From Thermosulfidibacter sp. (GTDB lineage: Bacteria; Thermosulfidibacterota; Thermosulfidibacteria; Thermosulfidibacterales; Thermosulfidibacteraceae), in NCBI GenBank assembly GCA_023269715.1, contig JAGDVO010000005.1, positions 27,596-62,427 of the forward strand: a stretch of DNA of 34,832 nucleotides. Reading direction: 5' to 3'. Below, in pieces: positions 16,015 through 26,316 of the stretch; position 1 is the first letter of the stretch, and each line of letters begins with the position of its first letter. A program made the translations under genes and the position numbers. The notes below the pieces were generated by a model that was given only the letters and a program-made list of their open reading frames with translations, was not told the origin of the DNA and searched no databases.

Positions 16015-18785
16015 ATTACGCTTCTTAAAAACCTACCAGTATAGGATTCTTCCTTCAAAGCAACATCTTCTGGTCTACCATAGGCAACAACGTATCCACC
16101 ATCATTTCCGCCTTCTGGCCCGAGATCTATAACGAAATCCGCGTTCTTTATTACATCGAGATTATGTTCTATAACTACCACAGTGTTACCCCTATCGACG
16201 AGCATATGCAAAACCCCTATCAGTTTTTTAACATCCTCCATATGCAAACCAACAGTCGGTTCATCCATTATGTATAGAGTATTACCCGTAGCTCTCTTGG
16301 ACAGTTCTCTTGCAAGTTTTATCCTCTGAGCCTCCCCTCCAGAAAGGGTAGTTGCCGGTTGTCCAAGTCTTATATAACCAAGTCCGACCTGTTTCAAAAC
16401 AGTTAATTTTGCCAAAATCTGAGGCTGATTCTCAAAAAAGTTTACAGCTTCATCAACCGTCATGTTTAGAATATCGGCTATATTTTTACCTTTAAAAGTA
16501 ACCTGCAAGGTCTCCTCACTATACCTCTTACCTTTACACTCGGGACAGGTGACATATACATCGGGCATGAAATGCATCTCAACCTTAATAGCACCTTCTC
16601 CCTTACACTTCTCACACCTACCACCCTTCACGTTAAAGGAAAACCTACCAGGTTTATAACCTCTCGCCTTGGCAAGTGGCATTTCAGCAAAAAGCTCCCT
16701 TATATGTGTAAACAAACCTATATAAGTGGCCGGATTTGATCTTGGAGTCCTCCCAATTGGAGATTGATCAACAAATATAACCCTATCTATACCCTCCACA
16801 CCTTCAAAGCGCCTGTACGCTCCTTCCTGCAACTTACCCCTATATAACCTATTGTAAATAGCAGGGTACACAACCTCACAAATCAGAGAGCTCTTACCAC
16901 TACCAGATACACCAGTCACGCATACAAAGGTGCCTAGAGGAATTTCAACATCTATATTTTTGAGGTTTCTATGTGTCACTCCAAAGAACTTTATATAACC
17001 TTTAGGTTCCCTTCTCTTTTCAGGAATGACAATCTCACATCTACCTGAAAGATAAGCCCCTGTAATGGAATCTTTAGCATTAAGGATACCAGAAGGTTCA
17101 CCTGCATAAACTAAGTAGCCTCCTCTTTCCCCAGCCTCCGGGCCAAGATCGACTATATAATCCGCCTCTTCTATAACCAATTTCTCATGTTCAACGACTA
17201 TCACAGTGTTGCCAAGGTCTCTTATCCTCTTTAAATTATTTACCAACCTTTCGACATCCCTCGGATGAAGGCCGATCGTCGGCTCATCAAGAACATAGGT
17301 AACTCCGGATAACCCAACACCTATCTGAGTTGCAAGTCTAACTCTTTGGGCCTCTCCACCAGATAAGGTTGCAACCTCTCTATCAAGAGTAAGATAACCA
17401 ACCCCCACTTCCTTCAGAAATGAAAGTCTTGAAATTATCTCTTTCAGTATCTTACCAGCTATTTCAGCCTTAACACCTTTAAAGGAAAGTCCCTTAAAGA
17501 ACATATAAGCCTCGTCCACCGACATCCTAACCACGTCCCATATAGATCTACCTTCTATTTTAACAGCAAGACTTTCCCTTCTTAGCCTACTACCTCCACA
17601 AACATCACAGACTTTCTTAACAATGTACTGATAGGCAGTCTCGTCTCCATTTTCCAGCCGTCTTCTGAGATAGAAACGTAGGCCATCATAGGAACCTATA
17701 AAATTCCTCTCACCTTTGTACCTAAAGGTAAGTTCAACCGGCTCTATCGTACCTTCTACTATCAGCTTTTTCTGCTCTTCGAGTAGATCCTTAAAGGGAA
17801 CATCCACAGGAATATCGTAAGCCTTACAAAAGGATAGAAGAATATCAGACCAATAATCAGAATCCCTCCAAGGTATAATAGCTCCCTCTTCTATTGAAAG
17901 ATCCTCCCTTATAGCAAGATAGGGATCTATCGTAGCTTCATAACCTATACCCTTACATTTGGGACATGCACCGTAGGGAGAATTAAAGGAAAAGATCCTG
18001 GGAGATATCTCCCCCAGAGAAAAGGAACACTGAGGACACGAAAAATTCTCACTATAGAGATATTCCCTATCACCAACCAAGACCTTTACAATACCGTTAG
18101 ATAGTTTAAGGGCAATCTCTATACTATCCACTATTCTACTCTTCTCATCTTTCACTACCTTCACCCTATCAACAACAGCCTCTATAGTATGCTTCTTGTT
18201 CTTATCTAACGGAATATCCTCATCCAACCTGTAAAAAATACCATCAACCCTTACTCTTACAAAACCTTCCTTTCTGAGCTTCAAGAAGATATCCTTAAAC
18301 TCTCCCTTTCTTCCGGTTATGATAGGTGAAAGTATCATCACCTTCTCACCAGAAAATCCAGAAATCACTATTTGAGCTATCTCCTGTGCGGTTCTACCTT
18401 CAACTGGGACACCACAGTTGGGACATATAAGATCCCCACAGCGAGCAAATAGCAATCTCAAGTAATCGTATATCTCGGTCACGGTGGCTATTATACTCCT
18501 CGGATTAGTAGAGAGTGACCTCTGATCTATAGCTATAGATGGCGTTAACCCGTATATGGCATCCACATCTGGTTTTTCCATAATTTCGAGGAACTGCCTC
18601 GCATAGCTCGAAAGAGATTCAACATACCTCCTATAACCCTCAGCATATATGGTATCAAAGGCAAGAGAACTTTTACCACTGCCAGATACACCCGTTATCA
18701 CAACAAGTTTGTTTTTCGGTATTTCAAGATCTATATTTTTCAAGTTGTGCTGTCTTGCACCTTTTATAATTATCCTATCTACCAC
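15990..18785 (-). CDS. uvrA: Excinuclease ABC subunit UvrA
   Basis: A 931-residue protein of normal length with two ABC ATPase halves. The first Walker A is GVSGSGKSS (32-40); the second copy, also GVSGSGKSS, lies in the C-terminal half. Each half has an LSGGEAQR signature and a DEPT Walker B (VLDEPTIGLHP and IMDEPTVGLHM). Zinc-finger Cys pairs are present: CPNC, CPQC/CPKC, CDVC and CEKC/CPEC. UvrA finds bulky DNA lesions and loads UvrB in nucleotide excision repair. The GTG start has a near-perfect TAGGAGGTAC upstream and overlaps proC by 11 nt. uvrB is not in the window. Confidence 0.98.
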   Translation of the reverse strand: MVDRIIIKGARQHNLKNIDLEIPKNKLVVITGVSGSGKSSLAFDTIYAEGYRRYVESLSSYARQFLEIMEKPDVDAIYGLTPSIAIDQRSLSTNPRSIIATVTEIYDYLRLLFARCGDLICPNCGVPVEGRTAQEIAQIVISGFSGEKVMILSPIITGRKGEFKDIFLKLRKEGFVRVRVDGIFYRLDEDIPLDKNKKHTIEAVVDRVKVVKDEKSRIVDSIEIALKLSNGIVKVLVGDREYLYSENFSCPQCSFSLGEISPRIFSFNSPYGACPKCKGIGYEATIDPYLAIREDLSIEEGAIIPWRDSDYWSDILLSFCKAYDIPVDVPFKDLLEEQKKLIVEGTIEPVELTFRYKGERNFIGSYDGLRFYLRRRLENGDETAYQYIVKKVCDVCGGSRLRRESLAVKIEGRSIWDVVRMSVDEAYMFFKGLSFKGVKAEIAGKILKEIISRLSFLKEVGVGYLTLDREVATLSGGEAQRVRLATQIGVGLSGVTYVLDEPTIGLHPRDVERLVNNLKRIRDLGNTVIVVEHEKLVIEEADYIVDLGPEAGERGGYLVYAGEPSGILNAKDSITGAYLSGRCEIVIPEKRREPKGYIKFFGVTHRNLKNIDVEIPLGTFVCVTGVSGSGKSSLICEVVYPAIYNRLYRGKLQEGAYRRFEGVEGIDRVIFVDQSPIGRTPRSNPATYIGLFTHIRELFAEMPLAKARGYKPGRFSFNVKGGRCEKCKGEGAIKVEMHFMPDVYVTCPECKGKRYSEETLQVTFKGKNIADILNMTVDEAVNFFENQPQILAKLTVLKQVGLGYIRLGQPATTLSGGEAQRIKLARELSKRATGNTLYIMDEPTVGLHMEDVKKLIGVLHMLVDRGNTVVVIEHNLDVIKNADFVIDLGPEGGNDGGYVVAYGRPEDVALKEESYTGRFLRSVIYSSVGKM

Positions 18786-19572
18786 CTGTACCTCCTAGCT
18801 CCTTGGAACGGTTATAAGCTTCAAAGACCGTATTCATAATAATACCCCTCAAACCACCCCTTTCAAGAGCATGAATTCCCGCTATAGTAGTACCTCCAGG
18901 TGAGGTAACCATTTCTACAACTTCCCTAGTGGATAAGCCCAGTTTTTCGATCATCTCTATTACTCCCCTGAAAGTAGATAAAACTAAACTCTTAGAGACA
19001 TCCCTGGGTAAACCTACCCTAACTCCAGCATCTACAAAAGCTTCCAGTATGATCGCAACAAAGGCAGGTCCACTACCACTTAATCCGGTAACCGCATCCA
19101 TAAGTGACTCATCTACTGTGACCACTTTCCCTACAGCGGACAAAAGTCTCAAAATTTCATCAATCTCCTCTCTATTAAAGGAACCTATAAAAGAAACGGC
19201 AATAGCTCCTGAACCAACAGTCACTGTAACGTTTGGCATTATCCTCACAAGTCTATCTAAACCAAATCTTTCAACATAATAACTCGACCTAATACCAGCA
19301 ACCATGGTAATAACAGTCTTACCCTTAAAATCATGACTCCTAAAGTACTCTTCAAGATCACCAAGGCTCTGCGGTTTTACAGCAATAACGATAATAGAAG
19401 AAACCTCAAATATTTCATCAATTCTTCTTACAATTTTAAAACCATATTTGTTTGATGCAATATCAAGTCTCTCAAAACTCTTGTCAAAAACTATAATATT
19501 ATCAGTAACTTGACTAGAAATAGCTCTGGCAAAAGCTTCTCCCATCATGCCAAACCCGATAAAACCAATCAT
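18775..19572 (-). CDS. proC: Pyrroline-5-carboxylate reductase
   Basis: A 265-residue protein with the dinucleotide-binding turn GFIGFGMMG (3-11), the substrate region VTGLSGSGPAF (161-171) and the family signature continuing through DAGVRVGLPR and VTSPGGTTIAG. It reduces pyrroline-5-carboxylate to proline with NAD(P)H, the last step of proline synthesis, in the cytoplasm. The start is preceded by GGAGGTGA and a TATAAT -10 box. It is co-transcribed with uvrA, a link that seems to be only operonic. Confidence 0.96.
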   Translation of the reverse strand: MIGFIGFGMMGEAFARAISSQVTDNIIVFDKSFERLDIASNKYGFKIVRRIDEIFEVSSIIVIAVKPQSLGDLEEYFRSHDFKGKTVITMVAGIRSSYYVERFGLDRLVRIMPNVTVTVGSGAIAVSFIGSFNREEIDEILRLLSAVGKVVTVDESLMDAVTGLSGSGPAFVAIILEAFVDAGVRVGLPRDVSKSLVLSTFRGVIEMIEKLGLSTREVVEMVTSPGGTTIAGIHALERGGLRGIIMNTVFEAYNRSKELGGTGGR

Positions 19573-19601
19573 AACTCACCTCCAGAATAAAACATGTTTA
19601 T

Positions 19602-19630
19602 ATTATAGAAGAGAGGCATTTTGCCTAAAA
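19602..19630 (-). promoter_or_regulatory. Predicted promoter of proC-uvrA
   Basis: A perfect -10 TATAAT reads on the minus strand at 19607-19602. The -35 at 17 bp is poor (TTTTAG). Between them is a small inverted repeat, AGGCATTTTGCCT (19614-19626), which could be an operator or a chance match. The distance from -10 to the proC start is about 30 nt, leaving room for the GGAGGTGA ribosome-binding site. Confidence 0.5.
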
Positions 19631-19656
19631 ATTGCCATAAAACATTGTGAACCCAC

Positions 19657-19686
19657 TTGACAAATCCTTTTATATAACAATATTTG
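19657..19686 (+). promoter_or_regulatory. Predicted promoter of hup
   Basis: A perfect TTGACA (19657-19662) lies about 60 nt before the HU start. The best -10 at 18 bp is TATTTG (19681-19686), only a partial match, in a very AT-rich stretch. The divergent proC promoter is 30 bp away. The -35 is convincing; the -10 is uncertain. Confidence 0.45.
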
Positions 19687-19718
19687 TTAATTAGAAAAAC
19701 AACAAAGGGAGGTAGATC

Positions 19719-19994
19719 ATGACAAAGGCCGAGTTGGTAAGTGCAATAGCAAAAGAGGCTGGTATCACAAAGGCAAATGCTGAGAAAGCTCTCAACGCAT
19801 TTATCAAAGCGATAACCGATGCTCTTAAAAACGGTAATAAGGTAACGCTCGTTGGTTTCGGCACATTCTATGTAGCGGAAAGAGCTGAAAGGAAGGGAAG
19901 AAACCCCAGAACAAGGGAAGAGATCGTAATCCCGGGTTGCAAGGTACCTAAATTTAAGGCTGGCAAGGAATTGAAAGAAGCAGTAATGAAGTAA
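19719..19994 (+). CDS. hup: DNA-binding protein HU
   Basis: A 91-residue HU/IHF family protein. [20 protein letters not shown] is the usual dimerisation helix pair, TLVGFGTF (43-50) the beta-core, and RNPRT (61-65) the arm tip whose Pro intercalates into DNA. The C-terminal [15 protein letters not shown] is standard. It bends and compacts chromosomal DNA without strong sequence preference. The ATG is preceded by AAGGGAGGT. It is a single-gene unit: its own promoter upstream, a strong hairpin downstream. A long minus-strand frame over the same bases is a shadow. Confidence 0.98.
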   Translation: MTKAELVSAIAKEAGITKANAEKALNAFIKAITDALKNGNKVTLVGFGTFYVAERAERKGRNPRTREEIVIPGCKVPKFKAGKELKEAVMK

Positions 19995-20007
19995 AAACAA
20001 AGGTAAT

Positions 20008-20030
20008 GGGGGAAGATTTTCTCTTCCCCC
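20008..20030. terminator. Hairpin between the convergent hup and secA genes
   Basis: GGGGGAAGA (20008-20016) pairs perfectly with TCTTCCCCC (20022-20030) around a 5-nt loop. It lies 14 nt after the hup stop and 20 nt before the secA stop from the other side. The stem is strong, but the downstream T tract is weak on both strands, so it may stop transcription in either direction or mainly protect the mRNA 3' ends. Confidence 0.7.
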
Positions 20031-20049
20031 TCTATAACCAAATATAGCT

Positions 20050-22794
20050 TTAGTGCCTACCACAGCAGTATTTATACTTCTTACCCGAACCACAAGGACA
20101 AGGATCATTTCTACCTATCTTTTTGCCTACCCTGACAGGTTCATTTTTAACCCTACCATCTCCCCGATGTTCCACATATTTTTTTCTCCGGGTTGAGCTA
20201 CTGGTGGTAGCCACTACAACCCTCTCCTCTTTGAGATCTTCCACTTCCACCTTTTCCTCTTCGGAAACCTCCCCTATATCCCTTTCCCTTACCTCCATTT
20301 TAAAGAGGGATTCTACACACTTTAATTTAAGGTTGTTCAACATTTCGGAGAATAAAATAAAGCTTTCCCTCTTATACTCATGAAGGGGATCCTTTTGACC
20401 ATATCCTCTCAATCCCACTACTTCTCTCAGGTAATCCATAGCATGTAGATGCTCTTTCCATAGAAGGTCTAGATAGTAGAGTAAAACCATCCTCTCTACT
20501 TTGGCCATCTCTTCTCTACCTATCCTACCCTCCTTCTCCCTGTAAGCTTCCTCCAGTTTTCCCGCTAGGAATTCATCTAATTCTTTCTTCTTCTTACCCC
20601 TTATTTCCTCTAGCTCCAGATTCATACCAAATATGGCCTTCACTTTCTTCAAGAGCTTCTCATAATCAGGATCACCACTAGCAAAGACCTCACTAACTAT
20701 ATCCCTCATGACATCTTCAGCCATAGCCATGATCTCTTCTCTCAGATCTTCTCCTACAAGTATCCTTCTCCTCAAACCGTATATTACCTCTCTCTGTTTG
20801 TTCATGACACTATCATACTCAAGGAGATATTTTCTTATCTCAAAATTATAAGCCTCCACCTTTTTCTGGGCATTCTCTATAGCCTTTGTTAACCATGGAT
20901 GCTCTATAGCCTCGCCTTCCTTCATTCCAATCTTTTCCATAAAGGCTTTCAATTTATCACCACCAAAAATCCTCAAAAGATCATCTTCCAGAGAAAGATA
21001 GAATCTACTCGAACCAGGATCACCTTGTCTTCCAGCTCTTCCTCTCAACTGATTGTCTATCCTTCTAGCCTCGTGCCTTTCCGTTCCTATTATGTGTAAA
21101 CCACCAAGCTCTACTACTTTTTTCCTCTCTTCCTCTGTAATTTTCTTCCACTTTTCCAAGGTAGCTTTCCACTCCTCTGCAGGAATACCTTCAAGGGTAC
21201 CGTACTTCTTTCTTAGTTCATCCTTGGCTAGAAACTCTGGGTTCCCACCTAACATGATATCCGTTCCTCTACCTGCCATATTCGTAGCGATAGTAACAGC
21301 ATAGAGTCTACCAGCTTGTGCCACTATCTCTGCTTCCCTTTCATGGTACTTAGCATTAAGAACATTATGCTTTATACCCCTTTTCTTGAGCATCTGTGAT
21401 AGTTTTTCGGACTTCTCAATGGAAGTAGTACCAACCAAAACGGGCCTTCCTATTTTATGTAACTCTTCTATCTCTTTAACCACAGCCTCCCACTTCTCCT
21501 TCTCCGTCTTAAAAACGACATCGGGATAATCTATCCTTATCATAGGTTTGTGTGTAGGGATAACCACAACTTCAAGACCATAAATCTCCAAAAACTCCTC
21601 CGCCTCAGTTTCCGCAGTACCAGTCATGCCGGCAAGCTTCTCGTACATTCTAAAGTAGTTCTGAAAAGTTATGGTAGCTAGTGTCTGATTCTCTGCTCTT
21701 ATTGGAACGCCTTCTTTTGCCTCTATAGCCTGGTGAAGACCATCGCTCCATCTTCTACCCGGCATAAGTCTACCAGTGAACTCATCAACTATCACAATCT
21801 CGCCGTCCTTAACAACATAATCCACATCTCTCTTAAATATAGCATGAGCTCTGAGAGCCTGCGTTATCTTATGCACCAGGTTGGCATGAATGGGATCGTA
21901 AAGATTTTTTATACCTAATCTCTTTTCTATCTCGTTCACACCCTCATCGGTGAGAAGAGCCTGCTTTCTCTCCTCATCAACTTCATAATGAACACCTCTT
22001 TTAAGACCTCTAACAACCATATCAACTATTCTATACAGTTCAACACTCTCCTCAGCTGGACCGGATATTATAAGTGGAGTCCTAGCTTCATCTATCAGAA
22101 TGCTATCAACCTCATCTACAATCGCATAATACAACTCCCTCTGTACACACTCGGATATATCCCAAGCCATGTTGTCCCTAAGGTAATCGAAGCCAAACTC
22201 GTTATTCTGTCCGTAGGTGATATCGGCAAGGTAAGCATCCCTTCTAGAACAGGGAACCAGCTTTGTTCTAAACGTCTCTCTATCCTCCCACTCAACTAAA
22301 AAACTGGCATCATGCTGGATAACCCCAACGGTCAAATCCAAAAAGAGATAGATAGGACCCATCCAGAGAGCATCCCTTTTCGCAAGATAATCGTTGACAG
22401 TAACTATATGGACTCCTCTTCCTAAAAGGGCATTGAGATAGGCAGGAGCAGTTGCAACAAGGGTTTTACCTTCTCCAGTCTTCATCTCGGCAATTTTACC
22501 CTGATGTAGCACAATACCTCCCAAAAGCTGTACATCGAAATGGGTCATACCAAGTGTCCTTTTGGCAACTTCTCTTACTACTGCAAAAGCAGGAACTAGA
22601 ATATCATCAAGGGATTCTCCATCTTCCAACCTCTTCTTGAACTCCTCGGTTTTTTTGGCGAGCTCTTTATTACTCAATTTTGCAATCTCTTCGCCGACCT
22701 CGTTTATCTTCCTCACTGCAGGCCAAAGTTTCCTGAGCTCCCTTTCGTTCTTTGTTCCTATTATCTTTTCAAGTATTTTTCCAAAGATACTCAT
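20050..22794 (-). CDS. secA: Preprotein translocase ATPase SecA
   Basis: A 914-residue motor of normal length. Walker A is MKTGEGKT (105-111 region), with the [15 protein letters not shown] helicase motif II, the preprotein crosslinking and scaffold regions, and [11 protein letters not shown] in motor domain 2. The C-terminal zinc motif has C899, C901, C910 and C911 ([13 protein letters not shown]), which contacts SecB or ribosomes. SecA drives Sec-dependent export at the membrane, including the lipoproteins and periplasmic proteins encoded in this window. The start has AAGGAGGAAG upstream and its own promoter. Confidence 0.98.
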   Translation of the reverse strand: MSIFGKILEKIIGTKNERELRKLWPAVRKINEVGEEIAKLSNKELAKKTEEFKKRLEDGESLDDILVPAFAVVREVAKRTLGMTHFDVQLLGGIVLHQGKIAEMKTGEGKTLVATAPAYLNALLGRGVHIVTVNDYLAKRDALWMGPIYLFLDLTVGVIQHDASFLVEWEDRETFRTKLVPCSRRDAYLADITYGQNNEFGFDYLRDNMAWDISECVQRELYYAIVDEVDSILIDEARTPLIISGPAEESVELYRIVDMVVRGLKRGVHYEVDEERKQALLTDEGVNEIEKRLGIKNLYDPIHANLVHKITQALRAHAIFKRDVDYVVKDGEIVIVDEFTGRLMPGRRWSDGLHQAIEAKEGVPIRAENQTLATITFQNYFRMYEKLAGMTGTAETEAEEFLEIYGLEVVVIPTHKPMIRIDYPDVVFKTEKEKWEAVVKEIEELHKIGRPVLVGTTSIEKSEKLSQMLKKRGIKHNVLNAKYHEREAEIVAQAGRLYAVTIATNMAGRGTDIMLGGNPEFLAKDELRKKYGTLEGIPAEEWKATLEKWKKITEEERKKVVELGGLHIIGTERHEARRIDNQLRGRAGRQGDPGSSRFYLSLEDDLLRIFGGDKLKAFMEKIGMKEGEAIEHPWLTKAIENAQKKVEAYNFEIRKYLLEYDSVMNKQREVIYGLRRRILVGEDLREEIMAMAEDVMRDIVSEVFASGDPDYEKLLKKVKAIFGMNLELEEIRGKKKKELDEFLAGKLEEAYREKEGRIGREEMAKVERMVLLYYLDLLWKEHLHAMDYLREVVGLRGYGQKDPLHEYKRESFILFSEMLNNLKLKCVESLFKMEVRERDIGEVSEEEKVEVEDLKEERVVVATTSSSTRRKKYVEHRGDGRVKNEPVRVGKKIGRNDPCPCGSGKKYKYCCGRH

Positions 22795-22824
22795 AGACTT
22801 CCTCCTTCAGAACTTCTTGGAGAC

Positions 22825-22853
22825 TTTATAATATGGACATAAACATTTTGCAA
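22825..22853 (-). promoter_or_regulatory. Predicted promoter of secA
   Basis: On the minus strand TTGCAA (22853-22848) is followed after exactly 17 bp by TATAAA (22830-22825), in the gap between the site-2 protease gene and secA. Transcription would start near 22818, about 25 nt ahead of the secA ATG. No terminator is seen for the upstream gene, so secA may be read both from here and by read-through. Confidence 0.6.
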
Positions 22854-22862
22854 ATCTCCAGA

Positions 22863-23540
22863 TTATATCGAAAAGAGTAGGTTTACAACCTTAAAAATAA
22901 CAATACCTATATACTTGGGTAGATGGAAGAAAAACAAAAGTAAAACAACTATAATCAGACCAAAAGGTTCCATTTTTTCGTATCCACTCGCAATAGGACC
23001 AGGCAAAATACTCCATAAGATCCTTCCCCCATCAAGAGGTAGAATAGGGATAAGATTAAATATGGCTAGAGAAAGGTTTATTATGATAGCTACAAATATC
23101 ATTATTCCGATCGGTAAAAGCAGCCTCTCCTTAAAAGCACTTAGATCCATGCAGCCATTTACAAGGTAATTATAAACGTCGAACAAAAGTGGGGGATGAA
23201 ACTTCAAAAGGAGTTTAAAAACAAAGGTCAGAATAACAGCCATAGTAAAATTCGATAGGGGTCCACTCAGAGAAACCAGGAAAATTCCAGCTTTTATATT
23301 CCTGAAATTGGCAGGATTTATAGGTACAGGCCTTGCCCACCCAAAGGTCCTCGTAAGCACAAGTACCAGTAGGCCAAGAGGATCAATATGCCTTATAGGG
23401 TTAAGGGTCAGTCTCTTCGCAAGATAAGGACTAGGATCTCCCAAGAGATAAGCTACATAACCATGGGAAATTTCATGGATTGTAATGGAGAATAAAGCAG
23501 CAGGAACTACAACAAGTAGATTCATAATCCACTCTACCAA
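22863..23540 (-). CDS. Site-2 protease (M50) family membrane metalloprotease
   Basis: A 225-residue membrane protein of the short, PDZ-lacking M50 group. It has HEISH (22-26) as the HExxH zinc site, NPIRHIDPLG (47-56), and the third ligand D170 in IPILPLDGGRIL. Several hydrophobic segments surround these. Such proteases cut membrane-bound regulators inside the bilayer; the substrate is unknown. The start is a TTG at 23540 with AGAGG at good spacing. An ATG five codons later is the alternative, but the region before it is a poor ribosome-binding site. It lies 12 nt after hslU. Confidence 0.9.
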   Translation of the reverse strand: MVEWIMNLLVVVPAALFSITIHEISHGYVAYLLGDPSPYLAKRLTLNPIRHIDPLGLLVLVLTRTFGWARPVPINPANFRNIKAGIFLVSLSGPLSNFTMAVILTFVFKLLLKFHPPLLFDVYNYLVNGCMDLSAFKERLLLPIGIMIFVAIIINLSLAIFNLIPILPLDGGRILWSILPGPIASGYEKMEPFGLIIVVLLLFFFHLPKYIGIVIFKVVNLLFSI

Positions 23541-23552
23541 AATAAAACCTCT

Positions 23553-24899
23553 CTAAAGGATGTAACGTGAAAGATCCTCATCTTTAACTATATCCTGTAG
23601 CTTTTCGTCAACATAATTCCTGTTTATAACTACTTTTTGCCCCCTTAATTCTGGAGCACAGAAAGACACATCCTCCAGCAGTTTCTCCATTACAGTATAA
23701 AGCCTTCTTGCACCTATGTTCTCATGCCTTTCGTTTAGAAGGACTGCTATCTCCGCTATCCTTTCTATTCCATCCTGAGTAAATTCAAGTTCAACACCCT
23801 CGACAGAAAGAAGAGCTCTGTACTGCTTTGTAAGTGCATTCTCTGGTTCCGTAAGAATCCTAACAAAATCCTCTTTTGTTAGAGGATCAAGTTCAACCCT
23901 TATAGGAAACCTTCCTTGCAACTCTGGTATCAAATCGGAAGGTTTTGAAACATGAAAAGCTCCAGCAGCGATAAAGAGTATATGGTCGGTCCTTACAACA
24001 CCATATCTGGTATTCACCGTCGTACCTTCCACAAGGGGTAAAAGATCCCTCTGAACACCCTCTCTAGAAACATCAGGACCAACTGTTCTTTCTCTACTTG
24101 CAATCTTATCTATCTCATCTATGAAAACTATCCCCATATTCTCAACTCTATGAATAGCCTCTTTTATAACCTCATCCATATCGATCAACTTCTCAGCCTC
24201 TTCCCTTGTAAAGTATTCCAAAGCCTCTTTAACTGTAACTCTCTTACTCTTCATTTTCTTCGGAAATAAGCTACTTACAAGATCTTTTAGCCCAAGATCC
24301 ATATCTTCCATACCACTTATCGGAACCATCTCTATCATCACAGGAATATTGGCCTTATCCTCCACCTTTATCTCCACCATCCTACCATCCAAGACACCAC
24401 TTCTTAACATCTCCCTGAATCTCTCCCTCGTAGCCTTGTAAGACTCCGAACTATCTACAGGGTAATTATAGCCTGAACGTGGTAGAAGTAAATCCAAAAC
24501 TCTCTCCTCAGCAAGCAGTTTCGCCTTATCCAGGATCTCCCTCTCTTTTTCCTCCTTAACCATCCTTACTGCCACCCTTGTAAGATCCCTTATTATTGAT
24601 TCTACATCTCTACCAACATACCCAACTTCGGTAAATTTGGAAGCCTCAACCTTTATAAAGGGAGCATTTGTGAGTTTTGCTAACCTTCTTGCAATTTCTG
24701 TTTTCCCAACACCAGTCGGACCTATCATTAGGATATTCTTAGGGAGAACCTCCTCTCTAATTTCAGGCGGTAATTTCTGTCTTCTCCACCTATTTGCAAG
24801 GGCTATAGCAACAGCCTTTTTAGCTTTTTCCTGGCCTATTATATACTTATTAAGTTCCTCCACAATTTCCCTAGGAGTTAGGACGCTGTATTTTTCCAT
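23553..24899 (-). CDS. hslU: ATP-dependent protease ATPase subunit HslU (ClpY)
   Basis: A 448-residue AAA+ unfoldase with Walker A GPTGVGKT (60-67), the pore loop GYVGRD (92-97) that grips substrate, an I domain in the middle, and Walker [10 protein letters not shown]. The C-terminal DLSRYIL is the tail that inserts into HslV and opens its active site, so the pair should be functional. The ATG follows the hslV TAA with no gap. HslUV degrades misfolded and short-lived cytoplasmic proteins. Confidence 0.98.
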   Translation of the reverse strand: MEKYSVLTPREIVEELNKYIIGQEKAKKAVAIALANRWRRQKLPPEIREEVLPKNILMIGPTGVGKTEIARRLAKLTNAPFIKVEASKFTEVGYVGRDVESIIRDLTRVAVRMVKEEKEREILDKAKLLAEERVLDLLLPRSGYNYPVDSSESYKATRERFREMLRSGVLDGRMVEIKVEDKANIPVMIEMVPISGMEDMDLGLKDLVSSLFPKKMKSKRVTVKEALEYFTREEAEKLIDMDEVIKEAIHRVENMGIVFIDEIDKIASRERTVGPDVSREGVQRDLLPLVEGTTVNTRYGVVRTDHILFIAAGAFHVSKPSDLIPELQGRFPIRVELDPLTKEDFVRILTEPENALTKQYRALLSVEGVELEFTQDGIERIAEIAVLLNERHENIGARRLYTVMEKLLEDVSFCAPELRGQKVVINRNYVDEKLQDIVKDEDLSRYIL

Positions 24900-25481
24900 T
24901 TAAAGCTCCTCCACAACAATTTCGTGGTTCGTATATATACATATCTCAGCTGCAATCCTCAGAGCCTCAATAACCATCTCCCTTATATCCATATTGGTAT
25001 GCCTTATAAGAGCTCTCAGAGCTGAGAGAGCAAAGGGACCTCCAGAACCTATCGCAGCCACATTATCGTCAGGCTCAAGTACATCACCACTACCAGAAAC
25101 TAGGAAGAGATGTTCCCTGTCACCAACAAGCATAAGGGCCTCCAATCTCCTCAGCATCCTGTCCATTCTCCAGTCCTTAGCAAGCTCAACTACAGCCCTT
25201 GCAAGATTACCTCCATACTCTTCAAGCTTGCCTTCAAGGCGCATCATGAGAGTAATGGCATCTGCACTAGCTCCAGCAAAACCGACAAGCACCTTGTTAT
25301 TGTATATTTTCCTAACCTTCTTAGCTTTCGTTTTTACAACAGTAGAACCCAAAGTCACCTGGCCATCAGCTGCCATTACTATCCGGTTGTCCTTTCTTAT
25401 CGCCACTACTGTTGTCGATTTTATCAGATCCCCTTGGATGGGCTCTTCTATACATCTCAAGCAGGTGTCTAAGCGATACAT
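24900..25481 (-). CDS. hslV: ATP-dependent protease subunit HslV (start uncertain)
   Basis: The body matches HslV: TTVVAIRKDNRIVMAADGQV, then TLGSTVVKTKAKKVRKIY, LVGFAGASADA and the IGSGGPFALSALRAL stretch. Thr23 of the longest frame (25415-25413) is the expected catalytic N-terminal Thr of the mature enzyme. HslV normally has only one to about six residues before that Thr. Here the nearest in-frame ATG is at 25481, and only a TTG (codon 8) lies between; neither has a Shine-Dalgarno. Instead AAGGGG (25430-25435) stands right before CTG (25427) and ATA (25424). Either a rare start codon is used or there is a 22-residue propeptide. The start lies inside xerC. Confidence 0.93.
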   Translation of the reverse strand: MYRLDTCLRCIEEPIQGDLIKSTTVVAIRKDNRIVMAADGQVTLGSTVVKTKAKKVRKIYNNKVLVGFAGASADAITLMMRLEGKLEEYGGNLARAVVELAKDWRMDRMLRRLEALMLVGDREHLFLVSGSGDVLEPDDNVAAIGSGGPFALSALRALIRHTNMDIREMVIEALRIAAEICIYTNHEIVVEEL

Positions 25482-26316
25482 GCGTGTAAACCTCCGTGGT
25501 TTGTATATTCTTGTGTCCCAAGAGAGTTTGTACCCCCTTTAAATTCATACCTTCCTCAAGTAGATGAGTAGCAATGGTATGTCTTATGAGGTGAGGATAA
25601 ACCCTCTTTTTTATACCACTCCTTGAAAATATCCTCTTTAGTATCCTCCTTACCGTCATATCCGAAATCCTACCCCTAGAAGTTATAAAAAGGGCTCTCC
25701 TTGTATCCTCATTAACCTGTTTCATCCTGGAGATCTTCTCTAGTCTAAAAAGCAAATATTCCCTTAAACTTTTCATAGCCTCCTCAGTCAAAAATACGAT
25801 TCTCTCCTTCCCACCTTTCCCAATAACTCTTATTCTACCACCTGCCAAATCAACATCGTCTATATTAAGGGCACATAATTCTGAGACCCTTATCCCTGTC
25901 GAATAAAGGACTTCCAGTATCGCTTTTTCGGGTGGATCCTTGACAGATTCAAAAGCCTTTGCCATCTCCTCTTCCGATAGATAGTTAGGCAGTTTTCTTT
26001 TAACCCTCGGCTTTCTAAAATGCAAAATGGGCATGCTGTCAATAAAACCTTTTAGTTTCAGAAATCTGTAAAAAGTCCTTATCGATGACAACCTTCTAGC
26101 TATACTAGATTGCTTAGCACCATGTTTTGCCATGAAATTTACAAAAAGCTCTATCTTTGTCTCATCTATCTTGCTCAAATCATTACCAGCCACCTCGAAT
26201 AACAACTCTACATCGGCACAGTAATTCCTCACAGTGTGTTTAGAAAAACCTCTTTCAACCAAAAGCCACCTTGCAAACTCATTTATAAATTCACTAACCT
26301 GACCTATATCCCCCAT
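25366..26316 (-). CDS. xerC: Tyrosine recombinase XerC
   Basis: A 316-residue tyrosine recombinase with an N-terminal SAM-like core-binding domain (about 8-90) and catalytic domain. The catalytic set is R143, K167, H242, R245, H268 and Y277. With XerD it resolves chromosome dimers at dif. The last ~25 residues (after RRAHPRG) have no counterpart in typical XerC and are read out of frame through the hslV 5' end, giving a 116-nt overlap with the longest hslV frame. The start has GAGG at 8-nt spacing and overlaps the gmk stop by 13 nt. HLIRHTIA replaces the common HxLRHSFA, a tolerated change. XerC rather than XerD is chosen from the hslVU link. Confidence 0.92.
   Translation of the reverse strand: MGDIGQVSEFINEFARWLLVERGFSKHTVRNYCADVELLFEVAGNDLSKIDETKIELFVNFMAKHGAKQSSIARRLSSIRTFYRFLKLKGFIDSMPILHFRKPRVKRKLPNYLSEEEMAKAFESVKDPPEKAILEVLYSTGIRVSELCALNIDDVDLAGGRIRVIGKGGKERIVFLTEEAMKSLREYLLFRLEKISRMKQVNEDTRRALFITSRGRISDMTVRRILKRIFSRSGIKKRVYPHLIRHTIATHLLEEGMNLKGVQTLLGHKNIQTTEVYTHVSLRHLLEMYRRAHPRGSDKIDNSSGDKKGQPDSNGS

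Noticed and set aside
19569-20108. A 179-residue minus-strand reading frame over hup and its promoter
   Set aside because: HU on the plus strand has a strong ribosome-binding site and full family match. The opposite frame has no recognisable family and covers the intergenic promoters.
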